Shown: positions 1 to 11,788 of the stretch, one piece after another
How positions within the stretch are numbered: the first letter of the stretch is position 1
Layout of the letters: every line of letters begins with the position of its first letter
NCBI RefSeq assembly: GCF_902459465.1
Contig: NC_047075.1
Location: forward strand, 10,099,119-10,163,118
Reading direction: 5' to 3'
Length of the DNA stretch: 64,000 nucleotides
From: Asterias rubens
Lineage: Eukaryota; Echinodermata; Asteroidea; Forcipulatida; Asteriidae
Program-made: the position numbers and the translations under genes
The notes under the pieces: model-generated
The model's input: only the letters and a program-made list of their open reading frames with translations
The model's database searches: none
Told to the model about the DNA's origin: nothing

Positions 1-552
1 GGGATGATCGATGGGAAGGGGGTGAACATTATCGCGCGGAAGGGCAGTTATCTCGAGGGAGCTGCAGTGTGTTCTTCTCGGAGCGCATTGAGCCGTTTGT
101 CATTGACCACTTCCTGAATACACACTCGCATATCACACCACCCTACTGAGACTGTAAGGCTCTACAATCTACTTCTCAAGGAGTTTGAACTCGCTGGCTG
201 TCGAGGACGATGCTCAAGATATCCGTCACAGAACACCACTTTGAAGAAACCGTTTGCCAGCATAGTGCTTGTTAGATTGAAGTACTTTCCATCACCTTGT
301 CATGTCATAGCGGAGGCTATAAGCAGGGAGCATGGAATGAGGCCACAACTTAGCAGAAGCTAATCCGACGGTAGAAAACAACGACACCCCATAAAAAAAG
401 ACGGGGGAAACTAGCATGAACATCTGACGTCATACTGTGAGGCTCTTGAATAACGCCAGTGAGCAACCTACAGCCTAGGTCAATCTCGTCCATCTTCACA
501 TTTCATCTACATTCATTTCACTTTAGAGACACACGGTCAAATTATACACCAA
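1..552. other. No gene recognised
   Basis: I find no open frame of note, no RNA gene and no repeat shared with the rest of the window in this stretch. It ends at the 9-bp target repeat of the next element. Confidence 0.5.
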
Positions 553-641
553 CACTAGATGTAGTCTGGTTCCCAGACCCAAACATATCATACTAGTCTC
601 TGTCGAATTTAGGGTCCGGTATCACCCAAAATCACGTGACC

Positions 642-665
642 AAAAAGGAGGAATTCCTCCTTTTT
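642..665. repeat. 24-bp perfect palindrome
   Basis: The sequence reads aaaaaggaggaa followed by its exact reverse complement with no spacer, centred on gaattc. It lies near the left end of the 562-1270 element and is probably part of its foldback structure. Confidence 0.8.
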
Positions 666-1074
666 CGAAGTTATCCGAAATGTTCCGAACGTGTTGTCGT
701 CAGCATTCGGACAGTATCGTTGATGTTCGGTATGGAATCGTAATGTCAGTCCTGTCGGCCGTAGATCCTGGAGTTTGTTATGCCAGCTATTACCATTGCA
801 GGCGTTGTGTCTAAATAAAGCGTTTGCAAAGCGATGCGACAAGTTCAAAATATATAAACCTGGGAAATCGCTCCGGGATCTGGTAAGTTTTCGTCCTTTT
901 TCTTCACACAAATATTTTTTCAAACGTGTGTTGACTTTAGTGTTCATTAGACATTGATTGAGGATTAAGTTTCATGATTTTTGAAAGTGGTAAAAATGGG
1001 GCAAATATGGTGACTAGCTGTCGAAATTATACGTGTTGAACCAGATTGTCATTAATTGACGATCAAACTAATCT

Positions 1075-1115
1075 CGTAACCCTCCGGCCTTGCGGGTGTT
1101 GGGAGGAGGGTTACG
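1075..1115. repeat. GC-rich hairpin
   Basis: cgtaaccctcc (1075-1085) and ggagggttacg (1105-1115) pair perfectly over 11 bp around a 19-base GC-rich loop. It sits inside the 562-1270 element. Confidence 0.7.
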
Positions 1116-1279
1116 TTATCGCAACTAGTAGTTGTGCAGACATGGTTTCCCTGGAGATGACCCCCGACCCTGACAAGTTGCGTCATGCTCTATTTTTAAT
1201 CGTGGGTGATACCTGACCTAAGATGTTTAACAAGAGACGTCAAGGAATCTTTGGTCAGGGGACCAGACTACACTAGAGG

Positions 1280-1650
1280 TTCTACATTGACAATGCATTC
1301 AGCAGACGACTCAAAGTAGGTGGCCCTTCTTTGTGAGGTCATATAGTTTGTCAGCTGTAACCACAATACCCGACCAATCAAAACACAGCAATGGAAAGCG
1401 CTCGTCAATGCACGTTTAATCAATGAAATGTTTGTATCCAATGAAATCACTGGTTCTGAAAAGCAAGTACCTGTCTTTATCCTTGCGGATACAGAAAGGG
1501 ACCAGTTTAGGGGGAAATGAGGTCATTTGCTAATGATTTCGTTGAGTTGGTTTGTAGGCACCTCAAATTCAAGGTTGTCTCTTTAACTTATACAATAATA
1601 TATGAGGAAAAATAAGAAAATTGTGTGGCTTGATTGGGAGTCAGTGGTAG
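1280..1650. other. No feature recognised
   Basis: Only a short open frame without recognisable protein character occurs here; I see no repeat or RNA gene. Confidence 0.5.
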
Positions 1651-2021
1651 TTTATAGCCATTATACACTTTCGGAACAGAATGTTTTTTTTTAAGTTCAC
1701 AGATTTACAAATAACTTACAGGATTTACAAAGGGTAATGGTAAAGGACTTCTCTTAAAATGTTATTTCACGAAATGCTTTACTATTTCAGAAACATTAAA
1801 CAATTATCAATTCTCGACAACGATAATTACGGATTATAGTAAACACATGTCATGACACGGCGAAATGCGCGGAAACAAAGGTGGGTTTTCCCGTTATTTT
1901 CTCCCGATTCCGATACCCGATTGATCCTAAATGTTCACAGGTTATTTTACATATAAATTGTGATACACGAAGTGTGGGCCTTTGGACAATACTGTTTACC
2001 GAAAGAGTAAAATGGCTTTAA
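1651..2021 (-). mobile_element. TTAA-4 MITE, reverse copy
   Basis: Read on the minus strand, this matches the element at 49360-49731 along its length: ends AAAGCCATTTTACTCTTTCGG, then blocks with acacttcgtgtatcaca, gggaaaacccacc and catgtcatgacacgg. The inner flank is TTAA (2018-2021); the outer end has decayed to tttat. Its block near 1930-1975 is also recognisably the left module of TTAA-1. Confidence 0.75.
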
Positions 2022-3649
2022 CTGGGGTGGTGGGTAGTTCAACTAGCAAGAGCTAGTTTGGGTGTTGGTACGTGTAGTTTGAAAGGAGAGTGGAATAAAC
2101 AATACATGATGTAGCACACTTTTGTTTAAATAGACCGCTCAGAAAAGGCACGCTCTGAGCAAAATACAAACAAATTAAATTGTTCACCACTTTAATATGG
2201 AGTTTCATAAAAATATGTAACACGATCATGTCGCTCTACAGCATTACCGACCGAACATTTTTCAAACCAAATATCAAATTGTTACATCATGTTGAAGATA
2301 CGGCAGTTCCCGAGTTAAGTTAAATATAGCATTAAAATCAATGGAATATTACCCAGCCAGTAGAAGTGGCTTCGATCGTACTTTTTGTAAGACATTGTTA
2401 AACATGAACGATCTTATTCGGGCTGAGCAAAGATTGAGTAATGTGCGTTTTGAAAGTTGCTTCAAAACAGCAAACATGAAGTGCACTCCACTAAGAAAAC
2501 TCCCGTACAAAATGCAAAAAAATCAATACAAAAAAATCCAGAATGTAAAACTTTTTAAAAAAAGAAGAAGATGAAACAAGTGCATTCAGCTATTTATATA
2601 GGAAAGGGAAAACTTTGTATTGATTCTTGAAATTGTATGCTCAATTTGATATGGGGAATCCTAAGTACTGCTGAGTATTATTCTATCTCGCAATCAAAAT
2701 ACGTCTACACAGTTGCACATTTACAAATGTCCGCCCATGACTCTTTAAAATATCCAAGTAATCACATGCGAATGTTATTTGCATGCGAATGTTATTTGCA
2801 TGTGTATGTTATTGTTTGATGTTGGCAATGGTGTGGTAAGGACCCATCTTTTTTGAGAATGAGGTTGTGAAATGTTTTGTAAGAGAGGGTAATAAATGCA
2901 ACGACAAGTTAAACCAGTTGAAGGGGATGTCCGAGACCTATAATTGTGTCACTCACATGACGACTGTATTTAATGACAAAGTAATACATCAATGGTTATT
3001 TTCCTTGCCTCTTAACAAAACACAAGAAGAAAAAAAAAATTAAAAAAACGGTTGTCCTTCAACACAATTTCGATAGGAGACAGAAAGAAGAAGCAAGAAA
3101 AAAGGTCAAGATTTTGACTGTACGTTTGTTGGTTGCATCTAGCTCACTGGCCCCGCCTTCGTTGAAATCACCTCTTGGTTAAAAAATATTCTCGTTTCCT
3201 CTTGAGATTTATCCCGACAACCAAATTTATTAGATCCCCTCTAGGCATTGCTACGAATTGGCTCGGTCTGTCCATCCCCCCCCCCGAAAACTACAATAAA
3301 CGAGTGCAACATAGTGACACCGCAGACACGACTAGTCTGCCCATCTATGGTTGTCGCTTCCGCTTCAGTTATTAAGTTATAAAAATTGTGCAAGCCATTC
3401 CAGCGGCCCGCGCACCATCATCAAGCGATATCCGCTCAGTGTGAAAAAGACCTGCAGCCTAAACGGAATCAAGATATGTTATAGTTCACATAGAATATGA
3501 TTAATAAACCAATGTCACCTATAATACCATCAAAATGTCAATATTTCCGGTTGGCTGGATGTGCAGTTTTGACAGCCGGACATGTATTGGTTGAACATTC
3601 TTAATACAGGCAACGATGCTCTGAATCTCTCAATGATGTTCTTTTTGTT
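2022..3649. other. No gene; short tandem repeat at about 2765-2810
   Basis: Open frames here (for example 2341-2574, Lys/Asn-rich) have no recognisable domain and look like AT-rich chance frames. A 17-base unit, gcatgcgaatgttattt, is repeated about two and a half times near 2765-2810. I see no other structure. Confidence 0.5.
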
Positions 3650-3658
3650 GGCACTGGC

Positions 3659-4104
3659 TAGTCTAGGTTCCTAGACCATTGGTGTTGCGTGGTCACACAC
3701 AACCAACGTTCCGATTATGCACGGCAAAAACTGTACACGCTTGTAATGAACGAACGCTAGCGGGCGCTCTGTTTCTCTGATTTCCTGTGCTCACCAAGTT
3801 GGTGAGCACAGGACATAGACCTTATCGCAAATACTGGGGCGCGCGCGTAAAGCTTGGAATTAGGTGCATTGTGGTCTTGCTGGTATCAAAATTTGATCCA
3901 TATCTATCCCACAATCACCTCATTCAACAGTCTGCGCTTGCGCATTGGTATTTGCGATAAGGTCTATGGGGAGATCCGGAAATCAGAGAAACAGAGCGCC
4001 CGCTAGCGTTCGTTCATTACAAGCGTGTACAGTTTTTGCCGTGCATAATCTGAACGTTGGTTGTGTGTGACCACGCAACACCAATGGTCTAGGAACCTAG
4101 ACTA
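3659..4104. mobile_element. TAG9 foldback element, 446 bp, perfect 9-bp target repeat
   Basis: The long arms run about 3659-3845 and 3945-4104 and pair nearly perfectly (for example gcgcccgctagcgttcgtt on one side against aacgaacgctagcgggcgc on the other). The termini are TAGTCTAGGTTCCTAGAC and its inverse. The flanks are ggcactggc at 3650-3658 and again at 4105-4113, an exact 9-bp repeat. GTCTAGG and CCTAGAC pair inside the TIR. The left arm carries an extra 29-base palindrome (cctgtgctcacc...ggtgagcacagg, about 3785-3813) that the right arm lacks. No coding capacity is visible. Confidence 0.85.
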
Positions 4105-4341
4105 GGCACTGGCTTGTTTGAAGTCCATCATGAGTTTGAAACGTGTCTGAAGAGGTGAAGCACCTCTATTCACATCGGTGTTTAACTCTGTCTTTTTGAA
4201 AAAACCTAATCCACTTTGTCACAACCATCGTATGTTGACACTTTATTATTTCTAATGGTGATTGAAAAGGCTGGGAAGATTTGTACCTGGTCATATAGAG
4301 TGGTGTCAATCATTTTGCGTTGCAACTGAAATGGTCTATAC

Positions 4342-4735
4342 TTAAATGCACTGGACACTGATGGTATTTAATCAAAATAATTGTTAGCATAACAACTAAC
4401 TTGGTAACAAACAATGGAGCGCTGTTGATAGTATAAAACATGAGAAACGGCTCCCTTTGAAATAAAGTAGTTTTTTTGAGAAAGAAGTATTTTTCCACAC
4501 AAATATTTGAGTTTGATTTCGATACCTCAGAATTCGATTTTGAAGTCCCGAAATCAAGCATCTGAAAGTACACAACTTCATGTGACAATGGTGTTTTTCT
4601 TTCATTATTATCTCGCAACTTCGACGACCAATCGAGTTTAAATTTTCATATGTTTGTTATTTTGTGCATATGTTGAGATACACCAATTGAGAAGACTGGT
4701 CTTTGACAATTACCAGAGGCGTCTAGTGTCATTAA
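4342..4735 (-). mobile_element. TTAA-1 MITE, reverse copy
   Basis: TTAA occurs at 4342-4345 and 4732-4735. The ends are divergent (atgcactggacac, gtctagtgtcat), but the interior shows the family blocks: ggctccct, the central palindrome around 4520-4560, and the reverse of the cacacgaagttgtg block. The short frames here belong to the repeat, not to a gene. Confidence 0.85.
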
Positions 4736-4837
4736 GGTATTTTGTCAAAAACTATTTAATATGCCAACAAGTTAATCAAAATCACTCTGTTGCTGGTTTC
4801 TAGATTTCCTCCTACACTTTTTACTGGAAAATGTCGA

Positions 4838-5322
4838 TAAAGAAGGTACGTAATGAAGTGGTGTGAAAAAAGGGCTTCAGGAAACCAGAGCTGCATGCAA
4901 AGGGGGACTTTTTTTGGTGGCCAAATAGGGATTTTTAAACATAAATCGTGGCATAACATCTATTTGGGTGATTCAGGTGCATATTGGCATATTGGCATAT
5001 TGTTTCTGGAGAAAGGTACTGTGTGTCTGTGTCTAATTAAGAACTAGAAATATTACCGGAAACGTCCGAAAAGAGAGCCTGTAAAAGGACGTCACGAAAC
5101 GTAGCTAGAAAAAAAAAGAAACGTATGGAAGTGTTGTGAAGAGAAATGTAAAAACAGAGCTGCATGCAAAGTGCGATTTTCTCTTCTTCTCCAGCAATTG
5201 CCATTTATTAATTTAAACATAAATCATGCGATTACATCTATCTGGGTGATTCAGGTGCCGCAGAGTGCTTACGGAAAGAGAAAGATACTGTGAAAGATAC
5301 TGTGTGTCTGTGTTCACCCTGT
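4838..5322 (+). repeat. Imperfect tandem duplication, period about 270-280 bp
   Basis: Two copies share cagagctgcatgcaaag (about 4885 and 5155), aacataaatc followed by gggtgattcaggtgc, and actgtgtgtctgtgt near their ends (about 5016 and 5297). The second copy contains a small internal duplication (gaaagatactgt, gaaagatactgtg). I see no coding role. Confidence 0.7.
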
Positions 5323-6244
5323 TAGTGATACTTGCGCTGGGTTTCAAGACGTGCTCTTTATCACGGCATCTACCTTCAAAGATGCTGCCGGCAATCAACA
5401 CTGTATCCTGAGGGAAATTGTTCTCCACTCCCACTTTTGTTTCTTTGATTTTACTTCCTTCCTACAATTTGCGTCTGAGTGTTATCTCCGTAAAGAGGTT
5501 GAGTTTGATGGATCGATACAGCAACTGAACGGCCAGTGTCCTCAGGCTGAAGGGGTTACGTAGGGCCCACATTACCCTCAAACCTCTAACAATGTTGTTG
5601 CATGGTTTTGCTCTTGTTCCCGTTCACGATCTTAGCATGCACAAACACTCATGCAACACTTGGTTGGCTAGTGTGTGCAGTGTTCTCCTCTCACCTCTGT
5701 GGTACGGCACTGGCATGAAACCCGGCTAATTATTAAGGCTATAATATGTAAGTAAATTTGCGCATTGGTTTCATACTAAGCCACGAGGGTTTTTTTCCTG
5801 GTCCTCTGGCTGTCCTCGAAACTGACGTGGCTGGCCATACATGCCAGTAGCTGGAACATGTTGTCCTACGCAATTCAGATTTCCAGATGCAAGTAAAGAT
5901 GAGTCTCCCTTATAAGAATATACACGCATAGATTGCTTTGCAAACGGTATGTAGTGAATTCTTAAGATGGATGTCTTTTTGTATTTTAGGCAGTATTTCG
6001 AGGGAACACGTGTCTAACTATAAACGGAATGCAGCAGTGTTGTTTTCAACTTTACGTGCTTCGCATAGAACAACATAAACGATTATAGGACAAGTCTGGA
6101 CGCGATTGGACTTGTTCAAATGGTTGACGTGCACTAGAGCTTCCAATGCGGGACATAGGACACACACTAAACTCAAATACAGCTTCCTAGAGAAAACAAT
6201 TTCAATGTTGCGGAAGACGCTACGTCAAACCAAATGTCTTCATA
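5323..6244. other. No feature recognised
   Basis: I find no convincing frame, RNA gene or shared repeat here. Confidence 0.45.
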
Positions 6245-6253
6245 AAACAACCC

Positions 6254-6761
6254 GGTGTGGCGGTTTCAGTCTTCCGCCGTGTTCAGTTTTCCGGGTGACG
6301 TAGCCGGACATTTCACCACGTTGTTGGAACGGTTTAAGCTTTCCGGCGTGTTCAGTTTTCCGGGTGACGTAGCCAGACAAAAATACAGCCGCGAGTACCC
6401 TGGCGAGTACTGTAGTTCTCTCAGTGACCCCAAATTGTTTATTATTACGATTCTTTACTGTTTAATCACATTATCTTGCCCCATCTTTACACGTATTCAT
6501 GCGTACAGCTGTAAGCAGGTCACACTGCTTGTGCCACACCAAATTCTCTCTTACGATCCACACGCGTTCGCCGCTCGTTGTACTCGTGGACGCCGCCATG
6601 ACAGCTACCGGAGAGTAACACGGATGACTCAATACAGCACTCAAAATTGACTACTTTTGCTTGCTGTGCGCAGGCATTGCATGACGTAATGTTACCGTAT
6701 TTAGTCATTCGGAAAACTGAACACGGCGGAAAGTTGAAACCGCCACACCGGCTGACTGTCT
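6254..6761. mobile_element. Foldback element with a duplicated left arm
   Basis: Inverted repeats ggtgtggcggtttcag at the left and the matching gaaaccgccacacc near 6735-6749 continue inward through ccgccgtgttcagttttccg and its inverse. The left arm is partly repeated: a cttccggcgtgttcagtttt-type unit plus gggtgacgtagcc occurs twice (about 6271-6305 and 6338-6373). A 9-bp direct repeat aaacaaccc lies at 6245-6253 and 6762-6770; if it is the target duplication, the right end carries about 12 unpaired bases beyond the TIR. No transposase is seen. Confidence 0.65.
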
Positions 6762-6770
6762 AAACAACCC

Positions 6771-7265
6771 ATTTTGACGCAATGCAATTTAGCAAACACC
6801 CCAACGCACAGTTAACCTGGAAGACACTGGAGATAATCTCTGTAGTTAGGAATGTCAATACAAAATCATATACAACCATTATAAACCGCACAAAAATTCA
6901 ACATTTTACACTACAAGGTGTGAAAGTAACACTAATTTCTGGTCGGTTTCAGGAATATTTAGTGAAACGCCACCTCAGTTCTGCTGCATCAGTGGTACCC
7001 TTTTCTCAAAGAATATAATTGTTGTAATGGCTGAGCATGCATTAATATCATACTTATTTATTGCAATGGCTCACGTAAACAAGTTCACGAGAAAGAAATC
7101 AATCCACCGTGATGCTGCACTCTCAAAAACACCCTGTATTAAATTGACTCTGCTCCAGGTCTCGCGGGGCCTGACACGTTTATGGATCATTATTACCCAG
7201 TCAACATTTAACAAACAATTTTAGAATTGACGCAGAATACTGACGTCATTGTATTTTTGTTGTTG
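6771..7265. other. No feature recognised
   Basis: Two short open frames without protein-like character are all that I see. Confidence 0.45.
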
Positions 7266-7288
7266 GGGGGGGGGGGGGGGGGGGGGGG
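7266..7288. repeat. Poly-G tract abutting a MITE
   Basis: An uninterrupted run of about 23 G lies directly against the left end of the 7289 element. Its length should not be trusted because homopolymers are error-prone. Confidence 0.85.
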
Positions 7289-7672
7289 TTGAAGACACTG
7301 GACACCATTGGTATTTGTGAAAGACCAGTCTTCTCACTTGGTGTATCTCAGCATATGCATCAAATAACAATTCTTTGGAAATTTCAGCTCACATGGTCAT
7401 AGTTGCGAGATAACTATCAGAGAAAAACACATCCTTGTCACACGAAGTTGTGTGCTTTCAGATGCTTGATTTCGAGACTTCAAGTTCTAAATCTGACGTC
7501 TCGAAATCAAATTCTTGGAAAATTACTTCTTTCTCGACAACTACATCACTTCAGAGGGAGCCGTTTCTCACAATGTTTTATACCATCAACCTCTCCCTAA
7601 TACTCGTTACCGAATAAGTTTTTAAGCTAATAATTATTTTGAGTATTTACCAATAGTGTCCACTGCCTTTAA
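7289..7672 (+). mobile_element. TTAA-1 MITE
   Basis: The left end is ttgaagacactggacacc, next to poly-G, so the TTAA there is eroded. The right end is ccactgcctttaa, with TTAA at 7669-7672. The central hairpin arms around 7478-7508 are present with two mismatches. The interior carries the cacacgaagttgtg and ggagccgtttctcac blocks. Confidence 0.88.
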
Positions 7673-9405
7673 ACCAGTTTACGGGACAGTCTGATTCCAT
7701 AAATGACCAAGGCACCCGGGACTAAGAATCTAGGTCGAATAACTATGACCCAAGTTTGTGGAATATAGAATGTTATGGTTACTTATTGTTTCCTGTACTA
7801 CTAGTCTAAGATTCCTTGATATGTTGATGAAATCAAGTTAGCATTTTTAAACTAATACTTTTACAATAAGGAACAGACAGTCACAAACGAAAGCTTTTTC
7901 ATAGTTCTCATTTTGTCTTGAAGATATGTCTCAATGTTTCTGAGCGACCCAAAATACCTGCCTTCAATATCGAAAGCGATACGTTAATTTCGGATGACTC
8001 GAAAGTAGGTCTTTATATATTCTCAATGGCTTTGGAAAGACCGCCTATAATCCCACAGACAAAAACCTCCCTTTGCTGCTCAGAAGTTTATATCCCACGT
8101 TGAACAGTACGATATTGATTACATTTAACCAAAACTGCACCCAAGTGGTTTATATGGTTTTATATTAATTATTCGATTCATGTAAATTGTTCCTTAGGGG
8201 AGAAGTTATGGGATTGTGATCAATCATTCCCATCGTATGTCTTTAGCCAGCCTCTTTCATTTCTACGATTTGTTTGTATTAAAAGAGCCACTGAAAGTGT
8301 CCGACTTGGTTCCTCCATCAGATGTTTGTAAGGTGAAACCAGAATGTCTGCTTCTTTTCATCCATGAATTGTCACTTTGCTGATATGCAAATCATAAAAC
8401 CATCCCAAACAACTTTACTCCACGTACAACATTTGTGTGTAACTCCCTGCCAGTGCCACAGAACATTTTACCCCTAAACCCCAAATATTTACTGTTGAAA
8501 GAGGAATATCACTATCAATTGTATCTGCAAAATTTGTTTCCCTGTGTAGGGTGTGGCTTTCACGACAACAACATTTTTTTTAAATCAATGAATAACGTTC
8601 AATATCAATGGCTTAACCGCCGCGCCATCACCTCTACCCCCGAAAATAAACAAATCCAGTCCGGAAAGGATGAACAAAATGCCTACGAAATTTGAGCCGA
8701 CCTTCTGCAATGGATCTTCGATCTTCAAATAAGATTCGTCTTTATTTCACTCCATGTTATCGCCGTCCTGTTTGTGTTTTTGTATCCACACTACTTGGTT
8801 ATAGGGAAATCGTGCGGCAAATCCTTGATACATAATACATATTAGGCATGGAGAGAATTCCCGTAGAAGTCCAAACAAGGTTTGTCCAGACACTGACGGA
8901 AACAGCCATTATTCTAAGTTTTTCTAGAACACCTGGAATTGCAAATCTTGACTTTTCGTGTTATTGCATCACAACAACCCCGAGCTCGCAAAAGTGCGAT
9001 GGATTTATCTTATGATCTGGCATTTTTGTTGTTGAGTGTCAAGAACAAACTGGAATGTTTTTTGCCAGACACCAACCTGGTAATCAACACCCAGACCTAG
9101 TACTAGTAGTCTGACACATTCAATGCTGACTTTTGTTTTACTGTAGGAGTCGGAAAAAAAAATATTTGAATCAGGGTTCAAACCTTTCGATTTATTTAAA
9201 TCAAAACTAGCGGCCATTTTGAAAAGCCATCACATGTTTGTTTTCATAGATGGAGCAAGGCCGAAATCTAAAATTGCCATGTTTTCGCGTAAAGTGAAAG
9301 TGCACAAATTGTTAACAACTTTTAACACTTATCCGGTGGACTTATTGCATTATTGAGACTCGGTGATCATTTTACGCATATTTAGCGACATTAAAGGGCT
9401 ATACA
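7673..9405. other. No gene or repeat recognised
   Basis: Frames at 7918-8103 and 8435-8695 are short, start in AT-rich DNA and have no motif that I recognise. No RNA gene or inverted repeat stands out. Confidence 0.45.
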
Positions 9406-9654
9406 TTACATCGCGTAACTTGTACAGTCATGATCGAAGCAGAACCCCTTGCCGTAAATTATTGCTGACATAGGTGGATCAGGAAAACCTGAAGATGGAA
9501 ACGAGACGGGGGTTGGTTGGACATGACGAAACAGTGTGAAAATAACTGTTGACTGTGAACCGAAATACTGCCTATAGCGGGACACACAAAGTGTTAGTAC
9601 TGTAGCAGTAGCCACAATGAGGATTGAAAAACAAAACCTGAAATTGCTTGACAT
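9406..9654 (-). CDS. Candidate first exon, type II membrane-protein-like
   Basis: The 82-residue frame begins MSSNFRFCFSILIVATATVL, a short cytoplasmic stretch followed by a hydrophobic segment (about residues 6-24), then Arg residues and a Pro/Ser-rich stretch. That is the usual look of the N-terminus of a Golgi type II enzyme such as a glycosyltransferase or sulfotransferase. No catalytic region is present and no downstream exon is found to its left in the window. What makes it more than a chance frame is that the same sequence recurs at 10560-10690 (5' half) and 11789-11905 (3' half). The 11789 copy has a consensus splice donor gtaagtatt where this copy reads cttcaggtt. It could equally be an old repeat. 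Confidence 0.25.
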   Translation of the reverse strand: MSSNFRFCFSILIVATATVLTLCVSRYRQYFGSQSTVIFTLFRHVQPTPVSFPSSGFPDPPMSAIIYGKGFCFDHDCTSYAM

Positions 9655-10102
9655 GTCCGCCTAATAAATGTATCTTCATCATGCACCAAAACAAAAACAC
9701 GTCCACTTAAAAAGTCAAATTTCCTGCCTGTATTTTGGATGGGTAAGAGTAGTTAATTCCATGGTCAGCCACAAGCTTGATTTGATCCAGACGACCCGTA
9801 AATTACCCCGATGCCTGGATTAGGCGCATTGGGCTATACAAAGCGTCTGAAAGCGTTCGTTAAAAACTTGTTTTAAAAGTAGATCATCCACAAAATAGGC
9901 CTTGTTTGTCTTTTACTTTGTGAACTACCATTGTTCGCCAGGAAAACCACACCATTTCGATGGTTTGTGATTCATGAAATTATACTTTTAAATATCTTCA
10001 CAGACATATTTCATTGCATTACCAGAATTGGCGAACGCTTTTTGTTTCCCCCATCGCTTGATCCGAGGCAACTTGTCCCTTTAAAATCTATTGGTCTAGA
10101 TA

Positions 10103-10350
10103 CTGGGCCCAATTTCATAGAGCTGCATAAGCACAAAATTTTGCTTAAGCAAAAAAATCCTTGCTTAGTAAATTCAGATTACCGGCCAATACTCCACTCA
10201 ACTGTTACGCTAAGTAAACAACAGCTAAATACCAGTCACAAACAGTGTATATGGCATGACATTTTGGCCAGTAACATGTGTAAAATAAGCGAGCTATTTT
10301 CGTGCTTAAGCAATTTTTTTGCTTAAGCAGCTCTATGAAATTGGCCCCTG
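10103..10350. mobile_element. GGGCCCAATTTCAT-type MITE
   Basis: The termini are ctgggcccaatttcatagag on the left and the inverse, ctctatgaaattggcccc, on the right, continuing into gctgc/ttaagca repeats on both sides. The length is about 248 bp. I recall the GGGCCCAATTTCATAGAGCTGC end as common in marine invertebrate genomes. Related copies here are at 38690 and 53400. No target repeat is clear. Confidence 0.75.
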
Positions 10351-10396
10351 ATCTATGTTTAGGTACCCTGTTAACCTCTCTATGTGTAATTCGTTC

Positions 10397-10533
10397 CAGT
10401 AGGGATGTACCAGAACGTAAACGAAAGAACGATACGGAAACCTGTACCAGAACGTAAACGAAAGGACGTACGGAATAGAAACCTAATAGGTTTCCGTACG
10501 TCCTTTCGTTTACGTTCTGGTACATCCCTACTG
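10397..10533. mobile_element. Small foldback element, 137 bp
   Basis: The ends CAGTAGGGATGTACCAGAAC and the exact inverse pair, and the arms continue through gtaaacgaaag..acg..cgg. The left arm holds the accagaacgtaaacgaaag unit twice (about 10409 and 10444). CAGTAGGG-type ends recall hAT elements, but no 8-bp target repeat is visible, so the class is open. Confidence 0.75.
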
Positions 10534-10559
10534 GCTCCATGTTACTCGATTGAATACTC

Positions 10560-10690
10560 AGACAGTGAGAATTGAAAAACAAAACCTGAAAATGGGTGAC
10601 ATTTCCGCGTAATAAAATATATCTTCATCGAACAAGAAAACAAAAACAGGTCCACATAAAACCTCAAATTACCTGCCTGTATTTTCGTCC
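10560..10690 (-). pseudogene. Broken partial copy of the 9406-9654 exon
   Basis: On the minus strand this repeats the sequence upstream of, and the start of, the 9406-9654 frame: the leader with acaggcaggtaatttga, gatgaagatat, and then atgtcacccattttcaggttt. The frame reads MSPIFRFCFSILTV and then hits a stop, so it cannot encode the same product. Only the 5' half of the source is present. Confidence 0.6.
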
Positions 10691-11107
10691 ATTCTTCACG
10701 TTTCACTTACTCATTGTTGATTCACAATTGACGGTACATCGTCTGAGAGCAACCCCAGGAGGTCCGGCGCTGTAACTTGTTTTGTATTGGTGTCCCTTTT
10801 CAAAAACTGTTCTGAACTGACGGCGTCAGAATTCTTTAGTAGTGTCTGCCCATTTTCTGAGACTATTGTGGTAGATAAGTGCCTGAACGAACAAAAAGCA
10901 GGGTGATAACTGTGTCTTCGAGTTTATAAATAGCTACCTTATTGAGAAACTTTAAGTGCTTTTACGTCTTGGGATATACAAAGGGAGGATTCTGGTATTT
11001 TGACAATAATATAAAACTAAACGTATACACTGTCTGTAACATAAATATAAATGTCAGGACAACGCACTGCATGTGCGTTGGAACATTGCATATTAATCGA
11101 TGCATGG

Positions 11108-11503
11108 TTAAATACTGGAAATCTTTAGTAATTGTCAAAAAACAGTCTTCTCACTTGGTGTATCTCAACATATGCACAAAATAACAAACCTGTGCACATT
11201 TGAACAAATTTGGTCGTCAACGTTGCGAGATTATAATTTAAGAAAAAAAAACACTCTTGTCACACGAAGTTGTGTGCTTTTAGATGCTTGATTTCGGGAC
11301 CTCAAAATCTAATTCTAAGGTCTCGAAATCAAATTCAAATATTTTAGAGGAAAATTACTTCTTTCTCGAAAACCATGTTACTTCAGAGGGAGCCGTTTCT
11401 CACAATGTTTTATGCTATCAGCAGTTCTCCTTTGCTTGTTACAAAGTTATTATTTTTTTGGAAATAAATATTCGTAAATACGAATAGTGTCCAGTGCATT
11501 TAA
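11108..11503 (+). mobile_element. TTAA-1 MITE
   Basis: TTAA occurs at both 11108-11111 and 11500-11503. The outer TIRs have drifted (atactggaaatctt; agtgtccagtgcat) while the internal blocks and the central palindrome near 11288-11330 stay recognisable. A gaaaatatt-rich insertion enlarges the right arm. Confidence 0.85.
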
Positions 11504-11788
11504 ACAAAAAGGTATATAAAACCTTTTAATTTTACGCTCAACAGAACAACAATTCATTGATATCATTAAAGTAATTGGCAGTCTCTCTGCTGTGAATAGC
11601 GGTTGCTTTATATAACCGACAACTCAAGTAATGAACGTTGCACCTTTCTCGTATGATGACGTTTGTTATGGCAGGGGTATCGGTTCAGCGGTTCAGCGGA
11701 CAGACACACTCTACACGGATACAGTTACCGGCGATATTGGCTCATTCGTAAATTATTTCTTAGAGAGTATAGGGTCAGGAATACTTAC

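Larger units (their letters stand above)
562..1270. mobile_element. TAG9 inverted-repeat element, 709 bp
   Basis: The ends are imperfect inverted repeats of about 21 bp: the left begins TAGTCTGGTTCCCAGAC and the right, read inward, begins TAGTCTGGTCCCCTGAC. It is flanked by cactagatg (553-561) and cactagagg (1271-1279), an 8-of-9 direct repeat that fits a 9-bp target duplication. Within the left end GTCTGG and CCAGAC can pair, so the TIR itself forms a small hairpin. No transposase is visible, so it is non-autonomous. Nine-base duplications are typical of Mutator-like transposases; that assignment is inference. Confidence 0.65.
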
